A stretch of DNA of 64,000 nt from Oleispira sp963851095 (GTDB lineage Bacteria; Pseudomonadota; Gammaproteobacteria; Pseudomonadales; Oceanobacteraceae): positions 268,128-332,127 of the forward strand of contig CAWKOX010000033.1 in assembly GCA_963851095.1 (NCBI GenBank). Reading direction: 5' to 3'. Of the stretch, positions 43,840 through 52,725 are shown piece after piece (within the stretch, counting starts at the first letter, position 1; each line of letters starts with the position of its first letter). The notes under the pieces are model-generated. The model ran no database searches and was not told the DNA's origin. It was given only the letters and a program-made list of their open reading frames with translations. Position numbers and translations under genes: made by a program.

Positions 43840-45126
43840 CTAGTGAAGCTTCAGGCGCGGTCTAATAACTTTGTTGATGTGGCCAACAAGTGATAGTAAT
43901 AAAGTGTGCTTGTATCCATGTAAAGCAATTTGGTGCATGCGGTAAAGAGACACATAGACAAGACGCGCAATGCGACCTTCGATCATCATAGAACCGCTAC
44001 TTAAATTCCCCATTAAACTGCCTACTGTGCTGTATCGACTTAACGATACAAGTGAGCCTTTGTCTCGATAAACAAAATCCGGTGCCGTCTTTCCTGCACG
44101 TAATGCTGATAAGACTTTAAGAAGGTGACTTGCTTGCTGGTGAGCTGCTTGAGCACGAGGAGGGACTGCTTTGCCATTTTCTTGAATAAGGAAAGAGCAG
44201 TCACCGATGGCGAATATGTCGTCATCAAACGTTGTTTGAAGACTCGCTTTAATCGCCAATTGATTCGCACGGTTGGTTTCAAGCCCTGCAATATTCGCTA
44301 AGAAATCAGGTGCTTTAACACCGGCTGCCCATACCTTTAATTTTGCTTTAATCACATCGCCACTTTTTGTGACAAAGCCTTCTTCGGTCACTTCTGTGAT
44401 CATGGTTTCTGTTAATACACTAACGCCAATTTTTTCGAGTTCACGTTTGGCTGCATTAGAAATGCGTCTTGGTAGGGCAGGTAGTATTTGAGGGCCTGCT
44501 TCAATTAACGAAACGTTAAGCTTGTCGGTACTGAATTGACTAGTATCGTAACTAGCGAACGCTTCAGTGGTATTGTAAAGCTCGGCTGATAACTCAACAC
44601 CAGTAGCGCCTGCACCGACAATAGCAATACTCAGGTCTTCGGAGCTATTACTGCCATTAGCCTTGATGAATTGGTTTAGTAACTTCTGATGGAAAACTTC
44701 AGCTTGTTGGCGTGCATCCAAGAAATAGCAGTGCTCAGCAGCGCCTTTGGTTCCAAAATCATTCGTCACACTGCCTAGTGCTATTACTAATTGGCTATAG
44801 CTGATTTCACGCTGAGCTAGAATTTCTTCACCGTCATCATAAATAGGCGCTAACTCGATGGTTTTAGCTTCTCTATTGAGACCTTTCATTCTTCCAATAT
44901 GAAAGTTGAATCCGTGCTTTTTGCCGTGCGCCTGATAATTTAGCTCGTCGATACCAGAATCAAGTGCGCCAGTCGCTACTTCGTGCAGTAGGGGTTTCCA
45001 TAAATGTGTATGGTTGCTATCCACTAAATGGATTTCAGCCTTATTTTTCTTACCCCATTTATGACCCAGTTGTGTAGCGAGTTCTAAACCGCCTGCGCCG
45101 CCGCCAACTATAACTATTTTCTGCAC
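43840..45126 (-). CDS. ndh: Type II NADH dehydrogenase
   Basis: A 428-residue FAD enzyme of the NDH-2 family, passing electrons from NADH to quinone without pumping ions. The FAD site is VGGGAGGLELATQLG at the N-terminus, the NADH site AIVGAGATGVELSAEL, and the second FAD motif FAIGDCSFL. The C-terminal part (residues about 385-428), with SLYRMHQIALHGYKHTLLLSLVGHINKVIRPRLKL, is the amphipathic membrane-anchoring segment. Convergent with the AraC regulator gene. Length matches E. coli Ndh (434). Confidence 0.93.
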   Translation of the reverse strand: MQKIVIVGGGAGGLELATQLGHKWGKKNKAEIHLVDSNHTHLWKPLLHEVATGALDSGIDELNYQAHGKKHGFNFHIGRMKGLNREAKTIELAPIYDDGEEILAQREISYSQLVIALGSVTNDFGTKGAAEHCYFLDARQQAEVFHQKLLNQFIKANGSNSSEDLSIAIVGAGATGVELSAELYNTTEAFASYDTSQFSTDKLNVSLIEAGPQILPALPRRISNAAKRELEKIGVSVLTETMITEVTEEGFVTKSGDVIKAKLKVWAAGVKAPDFLANIAGLETNRANQLAIKASLQTTFDDDIFAIGDCSFLIQENGKAVPPRAQAAHQQASHLLKVLSALRAGKTAPDFVYRDKGSLVSLSRYSTVGSLMGNLSSGSMMIEGRIARLVYVSLYRMHQIALHGYKHTLLLSLVGHINKVIRPRLKLH

Positions 45127-45237
45127 GCTAAAATCCTATGAAAGAGGGAGTTACCCACATTATATCCGACTAACAGGTCAATGTGCGTCACTTTTGTAGA
45201 TTAAATATTCATGTATGCACAAAGATTTGAATCTGGG

Positions 45238-46275
45238 TTACAACTTATTAAGTGTCTTTTTGCACATTTGCTGATTTAAAGCTTCTTCTGCACTATAAAC
45301 GGTGAGACTTATACAGGTGTTTAATAGCGCTTTGAGTCGTGTATTGTAGTCAGAATCATCAATACGAATGAGTGCTAAACTGTATTCGTTATAGAGCACC
45401 GCGAGCCTCTGTTCTTTAGAGAGTGCATCTTCAAATAATTCAATTACCGTATCTTCATCGGCGCCGTAAGTCATGCTACCAAGAAATCCGCCAACTCGTT
45501 CGATGATGCCAGCCTTAATGCCAGCAAGCATGGCGCTATAAATCGGATGATTGGGGGCATTCTTATGCAACTTTTCAAGTCTGTCTTGTGTTGGGTCTAT
45601 TAAGCCTGAGCTCGAAGCGGCGCTTGTGGATAATAATTCTAAGCGTCTCATCTTTTGATACAAATCACCCAAGGCTAAAAATTCAAAATCTTTAAATTCA
45701 ACCACCCAAGGCTGCATCAGGGCATCTATTTCTAAGAATTTAGCTTCTTTGTGTTTTTTTGAAACTAAAAGCGTCGTATGAATTAGCTTTGAATAGAGAG
45801 CAGGTAATAAGCCCGCTGGGCCAAGCTCCATGCCAAGTGTGTAGGCTTGTTCAAATTGACCTTGGTAATGCAGACGCCATACTTGCTGAATGGCCTTGGC
45901 TAACGGTTGATAGTTATGGTTTAACGTTAATTGAAGTGCGGGGTGGCTATCTGGTTTTCTCGCAAGATCGTTTAACTGTTGCGATAGCTGCGGGTATTTT
46001 TCGATGGCATATTTAATCTGTGCGCTATCTGGCCAAGCTAATTGAGTGCCGGCGGACAGAATAGGCCAGTTCTTGGCTAACAAGTCTCCGGAATAATCAA
46101 ATTGTGGTAACGACTCTGGATAAGGTGCCCAAGTCGAAGTATTTCCTTGTGAGGCATCTAGTTGATTGCTGCCTAGTTGATTAGTGTCTAATTGAGCGGC
46201 TGCTAATTGAGAGTCAGCGAACGAAAAAGAGGCAACAGAACAAAGAGTAATAAAGACGGATAAACGCAAGCGCAT
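45238..46275 (-). CDS. Exported helical protein of unknown function
   Basis: A 345-residue protein with a signal peptide (MRLRLSVFITLCSVASFSFA). Residues about 23-45 form a low-complexity stretch of pentapeptides ending in QL (LAAAQLDTNQLGSNQL), encoded by 15-bp repeats. The rest is mostly helical, with TPR-like segments (AIQQVWRLHYQGQFEQAYTLG, LALGDLYQKMRRLELL). Only a few cysteines, including C322 and one near the C-terminus. No family recognised with confidence. It is separated from ndh by about 110 bases. Confidence 0.75.
   Translation of the reverse strand: MRLRLSVFITLCSVASFSFADSQLAAAQLDTNQLGSNQLDASQGNTSTWAPYPESLPQFDYSGDLLAKNWPILSAGTQLAWPDSAQIKYAIEKYPQLSQQLNDLARKPDSHPALQLTLNHNYQPLAKAIQQVWRLHYQGQFEQAYTLGMELGPAGLLPALYSKLIHTTLLVSKKHKEAKFLEIDALMQPWVVEFKDFEFLALGDLYQKMRRLELLSTSAASSSGLIDPTQDRLEKLHKNAPNHPIYSAMLAGIKAGIIERVGGFLGSMTYGADEDTVIELFEDALSKEQRLAVLYNEYSLALIRIDDSDYNTRLKALLNTCISLTVYSAEEALNQQMCKKTLNKL
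46144..46213. repeat. 15-bp repeats encoding QL pentapeptides
   Basis: On the plus strand, repeated units of the form CTAGTTGATTnnnnn / CTAATTGAGnnnnnn recur at 15-base spacing, four or five times. They keep the reading frame and encode the xxxQL repeats just after the signal peptide of the protein at 45238-46275. Confidence 0.7.
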
Positions 46276-46425
46276 GGCTTATTTCCTGATATAAAATATG
46301 GAGGCATTATAAAAGAAAATACACTTAGTCGTGGGGTTGGATTAAGCCAGATAAGTATATTTACGCCAGACGAAGCGTTTTTAGCCTGTCTGACGACGCA
46401 TTAAATACATCAATATCTTATTGTT

Positions 46426-46629
46426 CTATTTAAACGCGGGTCCTACTGGGCGCCCTAATGCTTTTAGTATTTTGGCGAGAGGACAAAAGCCAGTAAACGA
46501 TGCTTGCAGCATATTGATACCGACAAACGCTGTAAATCCAAGCCAATAAATAGAATGAAGTTGAGAAAGCGCAATGCTTAAAAGAATAAAAGTACCCGCA
46601 AGGGCAAAAACTAGGCGGTCAATGTTCAT
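46426..46629 (-). CDS. DUF2892 inner membrane protein
   Basis: A 67-residue protein with two membrane segments (LVFALAGTFILLSIAL and YWLGFTAFVGINMLQASF), ending with FCPLAKILKALG, the typical DUF2892 pattern also found as the C-terminus of rhodanese YgaP. Often linked to sulfur or persulfide handling, but there is no rhodanese gene nearby, so the role stays open. Confidence 0.85.
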   Translation of the reverse strand: MNIDRLVFALAGTFILLSIALSQLHSIYWLGFTAFVGINMLQASFTGFCPLAKILKALGRPVGPAFK

Positions 46630-46853
46630 AGGGTAATCCAGTAGTTAATGGTGTTTTTATATCTCTATATTCTTATCTAGTTATATTTAATAGTCAACTA
46701 TCTTTACCTTTACTAAAATAATGGTCTTAACAGTCGCTTAGTTTCTTCTGGGATCTACTTATTCCCCACGAGGCAAGCTATAATCTTGCCCAAATATTTT
46801 TACCAAACTGTGATCCCTGTATTTAATCCAGTATGTAATGGACCGTGTTAACT

Positions 46854-49502
46854 ATGAAAAGCTCTGATATTCGCCAAGCATTTTTGAATTACTTTAATTC
46901 TAAAGGCCATGAAATTGTTGCCTCTAGCCCACTTATTCCGGGCAATGACCCAACCTTATTGTTTACCAATGCGGGTATGGTTCAATTTAAAGATGTTTTC
47001 TTAGGCCAGGATGATCGTAGTTATACGCGTGCGACGTCTTCACAACGCTGCGTTCGCGCCGGTGGTAAACATAACGATTTAGAAAACGTAGGTTATACCG
47101 CACGTCACCATACATTCTTTGAAATGTTGGGTAACTTCAGCTTTGGCGATTACTTTAAGCAAGATGCGATTAAGTTTGCTTGGGAGTTCTTAACCTCTAA
47201 AGAGTGGATGAACCTTCCAGAAGAAAAGCTATTAGTTACTGTCTACGCCGATGACCAAGAAGCGTATGACATTTGGCACAAAGAAATGGGCCTAAGCGAA
47301 GATAAGATCATTCGCATTGGTGATAATAAAGGTGCTAAGTACGCATCGGATAACTTCTGGTCGATGGGTGATACCGGTCCTTGCGGTCCATGTACTGAAA
47401 TTTTTTACGATCATGGTGAACATATTTGGGGTGGTAAGCCGGGTACAGCAGAAGAAGATGGCGATCGTTTCATCGAAATCTGGAACGTGGTATTCATGCA
47501 AAATAACCGCACCGAAGACGGTGTGATGCATCCTTTACCTAAGCCATCCGTTGATACGGGTATGGGTCTTGAGCGTATCGCTGCGATTATGCAGGGCGTT
47601 CATAGCAACTACGAAATCGATTTATTCCAAGCACTATTGAAATCAGCGGCTGAAGTTACGGGCTGCACGGATTTAGAAAATAAATCTTTACGCGTTATTG
47701 CTGACCACATTCGTTCAACCAGCTTCTTAGTTGTTGATGGTGTATATCCTTCGAATGAAGGCCGTGGTTATGTATTACGCCGCATCATTCGCCGTGCTGT
47801 GCGTCATGGCCACATGCTGGGTGCAAGTATTGGCTTCTTCCACAAGTTGGTTGCTTCTTTAGTTGAGCAGATGGGCGTTGCATATCCTGAGCTGGTTAAG
47901 CTGCAGGGGCAGGTAGAAAAAGTATTACGCTTAGAAGAAGAGCAATTTGCTAAGACCCTTGATAAAGGCATGGGCATACTGAACGATGCGATTGACTCTC
48001 TAGAGGGCGATACCATTCCAGGGGAAACGGTTTTCAAACTTTATGATACCTACGGTTTCCCAATGGATTTGACCGCCGATGTTGCGCGTGAAAAGAGTTT
48101 AAAAATTGATGAAGCGGGTTTTGAAACCGCAATGGATCATCAGCGTGCTACGGCGCGTGCGGCTGGCAACTTCTCTATGAAGGGCGGTGCATCGCTAAAC
48201 CTTGAAGGTGAAACCACGTTTTTAGGGTATGAAAACTTAGTGAATCAAGGTTCTGTTCAGGGCTTGTTTGTTGATGGTAATAAAGTTGATAGCATCTCTT
48301 CTAACAACGGAGCTGGCACTGAAGCTTTGATCGTTTTAGATGAGACGGCTTTTTATGGCGAGTCGGGTGGTCAGGCTGGCGACAGTGGTTTCTTAAAGGC
48401 CGACGGTGTTGTTTTCCAAGTGAAAAACACGGTTAAAGAAAGTGGTAATCATGTACACCAGGGTGTTTTGGTGGAAGGCACGGTTAATACCGGTGATAAG
48501 CTAACTGCAGAAGTGGATGCTGAAAAGCGTGCGTCTACGGCACTGCATCACTCAGCAACGCACATTTTGCATGCTGCACTACGTGGTTTACTGGGTGAGC
48601 ACGTTGCGCAAAAAGGTTCATTGGTAACCTATGATAAATTACGTTTTGACTTCTCTCACTTAGAAGCGATGACGAAAGAAGAAATTGCGACGATTGAAAA
48701 TCGCGTTAACGCAGAGATTCGTGACAACAGTGAAATTACTACACGCTTAATGAACATCGACGATGCTAAAAATAGTGGTGCGATGGCATTATTCGGCGAG
48801 AAGTATGACGACGAAGTGCGTGTACTAGCGATGGGTACTGGTGAGGGTGCTGAGCAATTCTCAATTGAGTTATGCGGTGGTACTCACGCTAAGCGCACTG
48901 GTGATCTAGGTGTGTTTAAAATTACCTCTGAGGCCAGTGCAGCTGCAGGGGTTCGACGTATTGAAGCGGTTGTTGGTCAAGCGGCATTAGACTTTATCAA
49001 TGCTGAAGAACAGACATTATTGACCATTGCTCGCTCAGTAAAAGGCAGCAGTGAAAATGTCGGTGAAAAAGTTGAGCTGGTGGTTGCTAAAAACCGTCAG
49101 CTAGAAAAAGAATTAGAAGCCTTGAAAGCAAAGCTTGCTAGTTCAGCAGGTTCTGATTTAGCTTCACAAGCGATAGAGGGTAACGGCTTTAAGGTGCTAT
49201 CTGCTCGCATCGACGGCACCGATGTTCCGACCATGAAAACAACCCTAGACCAGCTTAAAGATAAACTAGGTTCAGCGGTGATTATGTTGGCCGCTGAAAC
49301 CGAAGGCAAAGTAACCTTGCTTGCGGGTGTTACCAAAGATCTTATCGGTAAGGTAAAAGCCGGTGACATCGTTAAAGAATGTGCACCGTATGTTGATGGT
49401 CGTGGTGGCGGTAAACCAGAAATGGCTCAAGCCGGTGGTAAAAATGCTGAAGGTATTCCACAAGCTTTAGAGGCATTTGGTGCCATGGTAGCCAAGCTTT
49501 AG
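46854..49502 (+). CDS. alaS: Alanine-tRNA ligase
   Basis: An 882-residue AlaRS from ATG 46854; a GTG three codons earlier is open but adds nothing conserved. Motif 1-3 aminoacylation core begins IRQAFLNYFNSKGHEIVASS; the editing domain has HHSATHILHAALR and CGGTHAKRTGDLG; the C-terminal dimerisation and DHHA1 domain ends with GRGGGKPEMAQAGG. Position downstream of recA-recX and upstream of lysC-csrA is the classic gammaproteobacterial order. A terminator follows at 49593. Confidence 0.97.
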   Translation: MKSSDIRQAFLNYFNSKGHEIVASSPLIPGNDPTLLFTNAGMVQFKDVFLGQDDRSYTRATSSQRCVRAGGKHNDLENVGYTARHHTFFEMLGNFSFGDYFKQDAIKFAWEFLTSKEWMNLPEEKLLVTVYADDQEAYDIWHKEMGLSEDKIIRIGDNKGAKYASDNFWSMGDTGPCGPCTEIFYDHGEHIWGGKPGTAEEDGDRFIEIWNVVFMQNNRTEDGVMHPLPKPSVDTGMGLERIAAIMQGVHSNYEIDLFQALLKSAAEVTGCTDLENKSLRVIADHIRSTSFLVVDGVYPSNEGRGYVLRRIIRRAVRHGHMLGASIGFFHKLVASLVEQMGVAYPELVKLQGQVEKVLRLEEEQFAKTLDKGMGILNDAIDSLEGDTIPGETVFKLYDTYGFPMDLTADVAREKSLKIDEAGFETAMDHQRATARAAGNFSMKGGASLNLEGETTFLGYENLVNQGSVQGLFVDGNKVDSISSNNGAGTEALIVLDETAFYGESGGQAGDSGFLKADGVVFQVKNTVKESGNHVHQGVLVEGTVNTGDKLTAEVDAEKRASTALHHSATHILHAALRGLLGEHVAQKGSLVTYDKLRFDFSHLEAMTKEEIATIENRVNAEIRDNSEITTRLMNIDDAKNSGAMALFGEKYDDEVRVLAMGTGEGAEQFSIELCGGTHAKRTGDLGVFKITSEASAAAGVRRIEAVVGQAALDFINAEEQTLLTIARSVKGSSENVGEKVELVVAKNRQLEKELEALKAKLASSAGSDLASQAIEGNGFKVLSARIDGTDVPTMKTTLDQLKDKLGSAVIMLAAETEGKVTLLAGVTKDLIGKVKAGDIVKECAPYVDGRGGGKPEMAQAGGKNAEGIPQALEAFGAMVAKL

Positions 49503-49592
49503 AGCTATTTTTAACCTAATATAGATTCGAATCAGAGTCAGACTTAGATTAAATACTGTAAAGTTATTATCTTTAATGTAGCTAAAACACTG

Positions 49593-49628
49593 AAAGGCGA
49601 TTGATAATAGAATCAATCGCCTTTTTTT
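49593..49628 (+). terminator. Terminator after alaS
   Basis: AAAGGCGATTGAT and ATCAATCGCCTTT pair around a short loop, followed by seven T residues. It separates alaS from lysC. Confidence 0.9.
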
Positions 49629-49712
49629 GATTTAGCTTCTTATCTTTTGATTTAATATTAAACAGATTTAGTGTTTAATTGAGCCCCTTTTTTTCTTTAG
49701 CTAGTTAAGATC

Positions 49713-50942
49713 ATGGCGTTATACGTACAAAAGTACGGCGGGACTTCGGTAGGCACCGTCGAGCGCATCGAGCATGTCGCTGATAAAGTAAAGTCCTTCC
49801 ATGATGCTGGTCACCAGATGGTGATTGCAGTCTCTGCAATGAGTGGTGAAACAAATCGTCTTATCGCTCTGGCGGCTGGCATAACAGATAATCCTACTCC
49901 ACGCGAAATGGATGTCTTAATATCAACAGGCGAACAAGTAACGATTGCTTTATTAGCAATGGCATTACAAAAACGCGGTGTGGGTGCTAAGTCGTTTACC
50001 GGTTGGCAAGTAGCGATTAAAACTGATAGCTCACACATGAAAGCCCGTATTGAAGATATCGATACCGCTGCCATTAAAGAGCAATTAGATGCTGGCAACG
50101 TTTGTATTGTTGCAGGCTTTCAGGGCGTAGATTGTAATAACAATATTACAACGCTAGGTCGTGGTGGCTCAGATACAACCGGTGTTGCATTGGCCGCCGC
50201 CTTAGGTGCTGATGAAGCGCAGATTTATACAGATGTCGATGGTGTGTATACCACCGACCCTCGAGTTGTACCTAATGCTCGTCGCATGGAAAAAGTGACG
50301 TTTGAAGAAATGCTAGAAATGGCAAGCTTAGGTTCAAAAATATTACAGATTCGATCAGTCGAATTTGCGGGTAAATATAAAGTACCACTACGTGTACTTT
50401 CTAGTTTTGATGATGGCCCAGGCACGCTCATCACAATGGAAGAGGATATCTCTGTGGAAAATCCAGTTATCTCCGGTATCGCGTTTAACCGCGATGAAGC
50501 TAAGGTTACTGTTAAGGGCGTACCTGATATTCCAGGTGTGGCTTCTAAGATTTTGTGTCCAATTAGTGATGCAAATGTTGAAGTAGATATGATTGTGCAA
50601 AACGTAGCAGAAGACGGTACAACCGACTTTACGTTTACCGTACATAGAAACGACTACGCAAAAGCGTTGGAAGTTTTGAAAAATACAGCTTCTGAACTGG
50701 GTGCGCGTAGTGTATCGGGAACCGATGACATCTGTAAGGTGTCTATGGTTGGTGTTGGTATGCGTTCTCATGCAGGCGTTGCTAGCAAAATGTTTAAAGT
50801 ATTGGCGGATGAATCCATCAATATTCAAGCAATTACAACGTCAGAAATTAAAATCTCTGTTGTTATTGCAGAAAAATACCTAGAACTAGCAGTGCGCGCT
50901 TTGCACACAGCGTTTGACCTTGATGCTAAGGTCGAAGCGTAA
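49713..50942 (+). CDS. lysC: Aspartate kinase with two ACT domains
   Basis: A 409-residue monofunctional aspartokinase, catalysing the first step of Lys, Thr, Met and diaminopimelate synthesis. The kinase motif KYGGTSVGTVERIE is at the N-terminus, ATP-site SGGRGGSDTT-like LGRGGSDTTGVALAAALGA in the middle, and two ACT domains at about 265-335 and 345-409, which usually bind Lys and Thr. An internal start giving a separate beta subunit is possible but not obvious. No lysine riboswitch is seen in the 84 bases between the alaS terminator and the start. Confidence 0.97.
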   Translation: MALYVQKYGGTSVGTVERIEHVADKVKSFHDAGHQMVIAVSAMSGETNRLIALAAGITDNPTPREMDVLISTGEQVTIALLAMALQKRGVGAKSFTGWQVAIKTDSSHMKARIEDIDTAAIKEQLDAGNVCIVAGFQGVDCNNNITTLGRGGSDTTGVALAAALGADEAQIYTDVDGVYTTDPRVVPNARRMEKVTFEEMLEMASLGSKILQIRSVEFAGKYKVPLRVLSSFDDGPGTLITMEEDISVENPVISGIAFNRDEAKVTVKGVPDIPGVASKILCPISDANVEVDMIVQNVAEDGTTDFTFTVHRNDYAKALEVLKNTASELGARSVSGTDDICKVSMVGVGMRSHAGVASKMFKVLADESINIQAITTSEIKISVVIAEKYLELAVRALHTAFDLDAKVEA

Positions 50943-51192
50943 TATCAGGCATTAGTCTGATATATGCTTCAGTAAGGGCCGGAGTGCCCCTACAGCACTA
51001 AAAGTTCTGGATTATTCCCTGCTTTTTCTTTCATTTTGCCGTATGTGGGCAATACTTAGGAATAGAGTAGGGAAACTTCTCGTTTAGGTATGTCAAATCG
51101 ATGTAAATAGACAACACCCTAGAAACAAAGCAGTTCGCACTGTAGTACGCGTACTTTTTTAAGTACTACGAAAGTAAAGATTGGAGAATCTA

Positions 51193-51390
51193 ATGCTAAT
51201 TTTGACGCGCCGTGTTGGCGAAACACTTATGATTGGTGATGAAGTTACCGTAACCGTTTTAGGGGTTAAGGGTAATCAAGTTCGCATCGGTGTTAATGCC
51301 CCGAAAGAAGTATCGGTGCACCGTGAAGAGATCTATCAGCGTATTCAGCGTGAGAAAAATGGTGACGGCGAACCAAGCGGAAACTTCTAA
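51193..51390 (+). CDS. csrA: Carbon storage regulator CsrA/RsmA
   Basis: A 65-residue RNA-binding dimer: MLILTRRVGETLMIGDEVTVTV, with the RNA-contact segment VRIGVNAPKEVSVHREEIYQRI. ATG 51193 is chosen over TTG 51181 because TTGGAGAA supplies the ribosome site and the protein then starts with the invariant MLIL. A GGA lies in that site, so CsrA could bind its own leader. Upstream lysC and downstream tRNA-Ser are the usual neighbours. Palindromes upstream at 51142-51169 might fold into alternative hairpins. Confidence 0.97.
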   Translation: MLILTRRVGETLMIGDEVTVTVLGVKGNQVRIGVNAPKEVSVHREEIYQRIQREKNGDGEPSGNF

Positions 51391-51435
51391 CGTATTAATA
51401 TTTATGAAAAAAATCCAACTTTTTTATAAATAGGA

Positions 51436-51464
51436 CTATGCAAGAGCAAATAATATGGTATTAT
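51436..51464 (+). promoter_or_regulatory. Possible tRNA operon promoter
   Basis: TATTAT at 51459-51464, followed by a GC-rich discriminator (GCGCC) typical of stable-RNA promoters under stringent control, 15 bases before tRNA-Ser. A matching -35 is poor (CTATGC). Confidence 0.35.
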
Positions 51465-51478
51465 TTGCGCCGTGTTGA

Positions 51479-51568
51479 GGAGAGGTGGCTGAGTGGCTGA
51501 AAGCGCGCCCCTGCTAAGGGTGTATAGGAGAAATCTTATCGAGGGTTCGAATCCCTCCCTCTCCGCCA
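51479..51568 (+). tRNA. tRNA-Ser (GCT)
   Basis: Seven-pair acceptor stem GGAGAGG/CCTCTCC, long variable arm (TATAGGAGAAATCTTATC), T arm GAGGGTTCGAATCCCTC and encoded CCA. The anticodon is GCT, reading AGC and AGU. 90 bases. Confidence 0.95.
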
Positions 51569-51612
51569 CTTTAATGTTGTCAAACATTAAAGGGTAAATT
51601 AACACACAGTGT

Positions 51613-51689
51613 GCGCTTGTAGCTCAGCTGGATAGAGTACCTGGCTACGAACCAGGTGGTCGTAGGTTCGACTCCTACCAAGCGCACCA
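51613..51689 (+). tRNA. tRNA-Arg (ACG), copy 1
   Basis: 77 bases with CCA. Acceptor GCGCTTG/CAAGCGC, anticodon stem CTGG/CCAG with loop CTACGAA, anticodon ACG at 51647-51649 (inosine expected), T arm GTAGGTTCGACTCCTAC. First of three identical copies. Confidence 0.96.
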
Positions 51690-51743
51690 TTTATTATTTA
51701 TTCTGAAATAATAAAACCGTCGTGATAGAAAAGTTTTTGAAAT

Positions 51744-51820
51744 GCGCTTGTAGCTCAGCTGGATAGAGTACCTGGCTACGAACCAGGTGGTCGTAGGTTC
51801 GACTCCTACCAAGCGCACCA
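51744..51820 (+). tRNA. tRNA-Arg (ACG), copy 2
   Basis: Base-for-base identical to the copy at 51613. The 54-base spacer before it is unrelated apart from the first bases after CCA (TTTATTA), which recur after copy 2 as well. Confidence 0.96.
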
Positions 51821-51870
51821 TTTATTACTCCTGTAATAAATTACTTTTCGCCAATAGCAAATTTTGATAT

Positions 51871-51947
51871 GCGCTTGTAGCTCAGCTGGATAGAGTACCT
51901 GGCTACGAACCAGGTGGTCGTAGGTTCGACTCCTACCAAGCGCACCA
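51871..51947 (+). tRNA. tRNA-Arg (ACG), copy 3
   Basis: Identical to the other two. Followed by TTTTTTC and a pyrimidine-rich stretch that may act as transcript end. Confidence 0.96.
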
Positions 51948-52369
51948 TTTTTTCTTCTGTAATATCCCCAAAAAACATATTTTTTAAATGCTAGCTTTCT
52001 AATTGCTGATGCTTTCTAGATCTTTGTGATTTTCAGTTCTTTGTCTTTCTAGCCTTTTGTTCTTTCCAGCTCGTATGTTGCCTAGCTTCCTGCTTTTTTA
52101 GTTCTCAGCTCTTTCTTTTTTAATTCCAGTTTTGCTACTATTTCTACTATTCTCTTTAAAAGGTAATGTTAGGGTCATGTGGTTAAATTTCTTTTGATAA
52201 AAAATTGAATGAAAATCGTTAGGATGAAATGGCCAGATTGTTATGAGGCGTTGTTTGTTAAGCGATTTTTTGTAAAGATAATGTTCAGTTAATGTATCAA
52301 AAGGTGTCATAAAACTTGTCAAAAAGATGGTTTTTAAGTACATTGACCACCCTTTTTGTCGATTTAGGG
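51948..52369. other. Pyrimidine-rich spacer after the tRNA genes
   Basis: About 420 bases without a supportable gene. The plus strand from 51955 to 52145 is strongly T/C-rich, with recurring TTTCTAG, TTCTTT and AGCTC words. The minus-strand ORF at 52098-52343 has no ribosome site, family or typical codon use and is not accepted. Confidence 0.55.
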
Positions 52370-52384
52370 GAGCGTAGTACGCTC
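52370..52384. promoter_or_regulatory. Inverted repeat upstream of oadG
   Basis: GAGCGTA-G-TACGCTC, 15 bases, perfect seven-base arms, followed by AAAAAA and 42 bases before the oadG start. It could be an operator or a leader hairpin. Confidence 0.4.
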
Positions 52385-52426
52385 AAAAAATGGATAAGTA
52401 GATTTATTTAATGAGGATCAGCCGGC

Positions 52427-52666
52427 ATGTCTGAGCTAGTTTCGAGTGGTTTGGAACTGATGGTCTTTGGTATGGGAACAGTATTTACCTTTTTGGTAGT
52501 ACTCATTTTCGCTACCAACCTGATGTCCATAATAGTAAATAAGTTTGCACCTGAACCCGTTGTTGTTCCACAGGCCGTGGTAACAGCACCGACTCAAGGC
52601 GCAGACCCGCAGTTGCTAAAAGTATTAGCAGCAGCAGTAAAAGAGCATCGTGCGCGCCAAAAGTAG
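52427..52666 (+). CDS. oadG: Oxaloacetate decarboxylase gamma subunit
   Basis: A 79-residue protein with one membrane helix (FGMGTVFTFLVVLIFATNLM) and a short cytoplasmic C-terminal part. OadG assembles the sodium-pumping oxaloacetate decarboxylase and carries a Zn-binding tail in Klebsiella; here the tail (VKEHRARQK) lacks the His cluster. AGGATCAGCC precedes the ATG. Followed by oadA after 59 bases. Confidence 0.9.
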   Translation: MSELVSSGLELMVFGMGTVFTFLVVLIFATNLMSIIVNKFAPEPVVVPQAVVTAPTQGADPQLLKVLAAAVKEHRARQK

Positions 52667-52725
52667 TGCACGAATTCGGATCACCTATACGTCAACAACG
52701 TTAACGGAAGAAAAGGCCATCACCC

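Noticed and set aside
49503..49712. Possible lysine riboswitch before lysC
   Set aside because: Only the alaS terminator is present; the remaining 84 bases are too short for a lysine riboswitch.
51402..51605. Minus-strand ORF of 67 codons containing AEREGFEPSIRF
   Set aside because: It is the antisense of tRNA-Ser; this translation is a well-known annotation artefact.
51613..51947. CRISPR-like reading of three 77-bp identical repeats
   Set aside because: They fold as complete tRNA-Arg genes with CCA ends; the spacing is irregular.
52098..52343. Minus-strand ORF of 81 codons upstream of oadG
   Set aside because: Low-complexity T/C-rich DNA, no start signal, no family resemblance.
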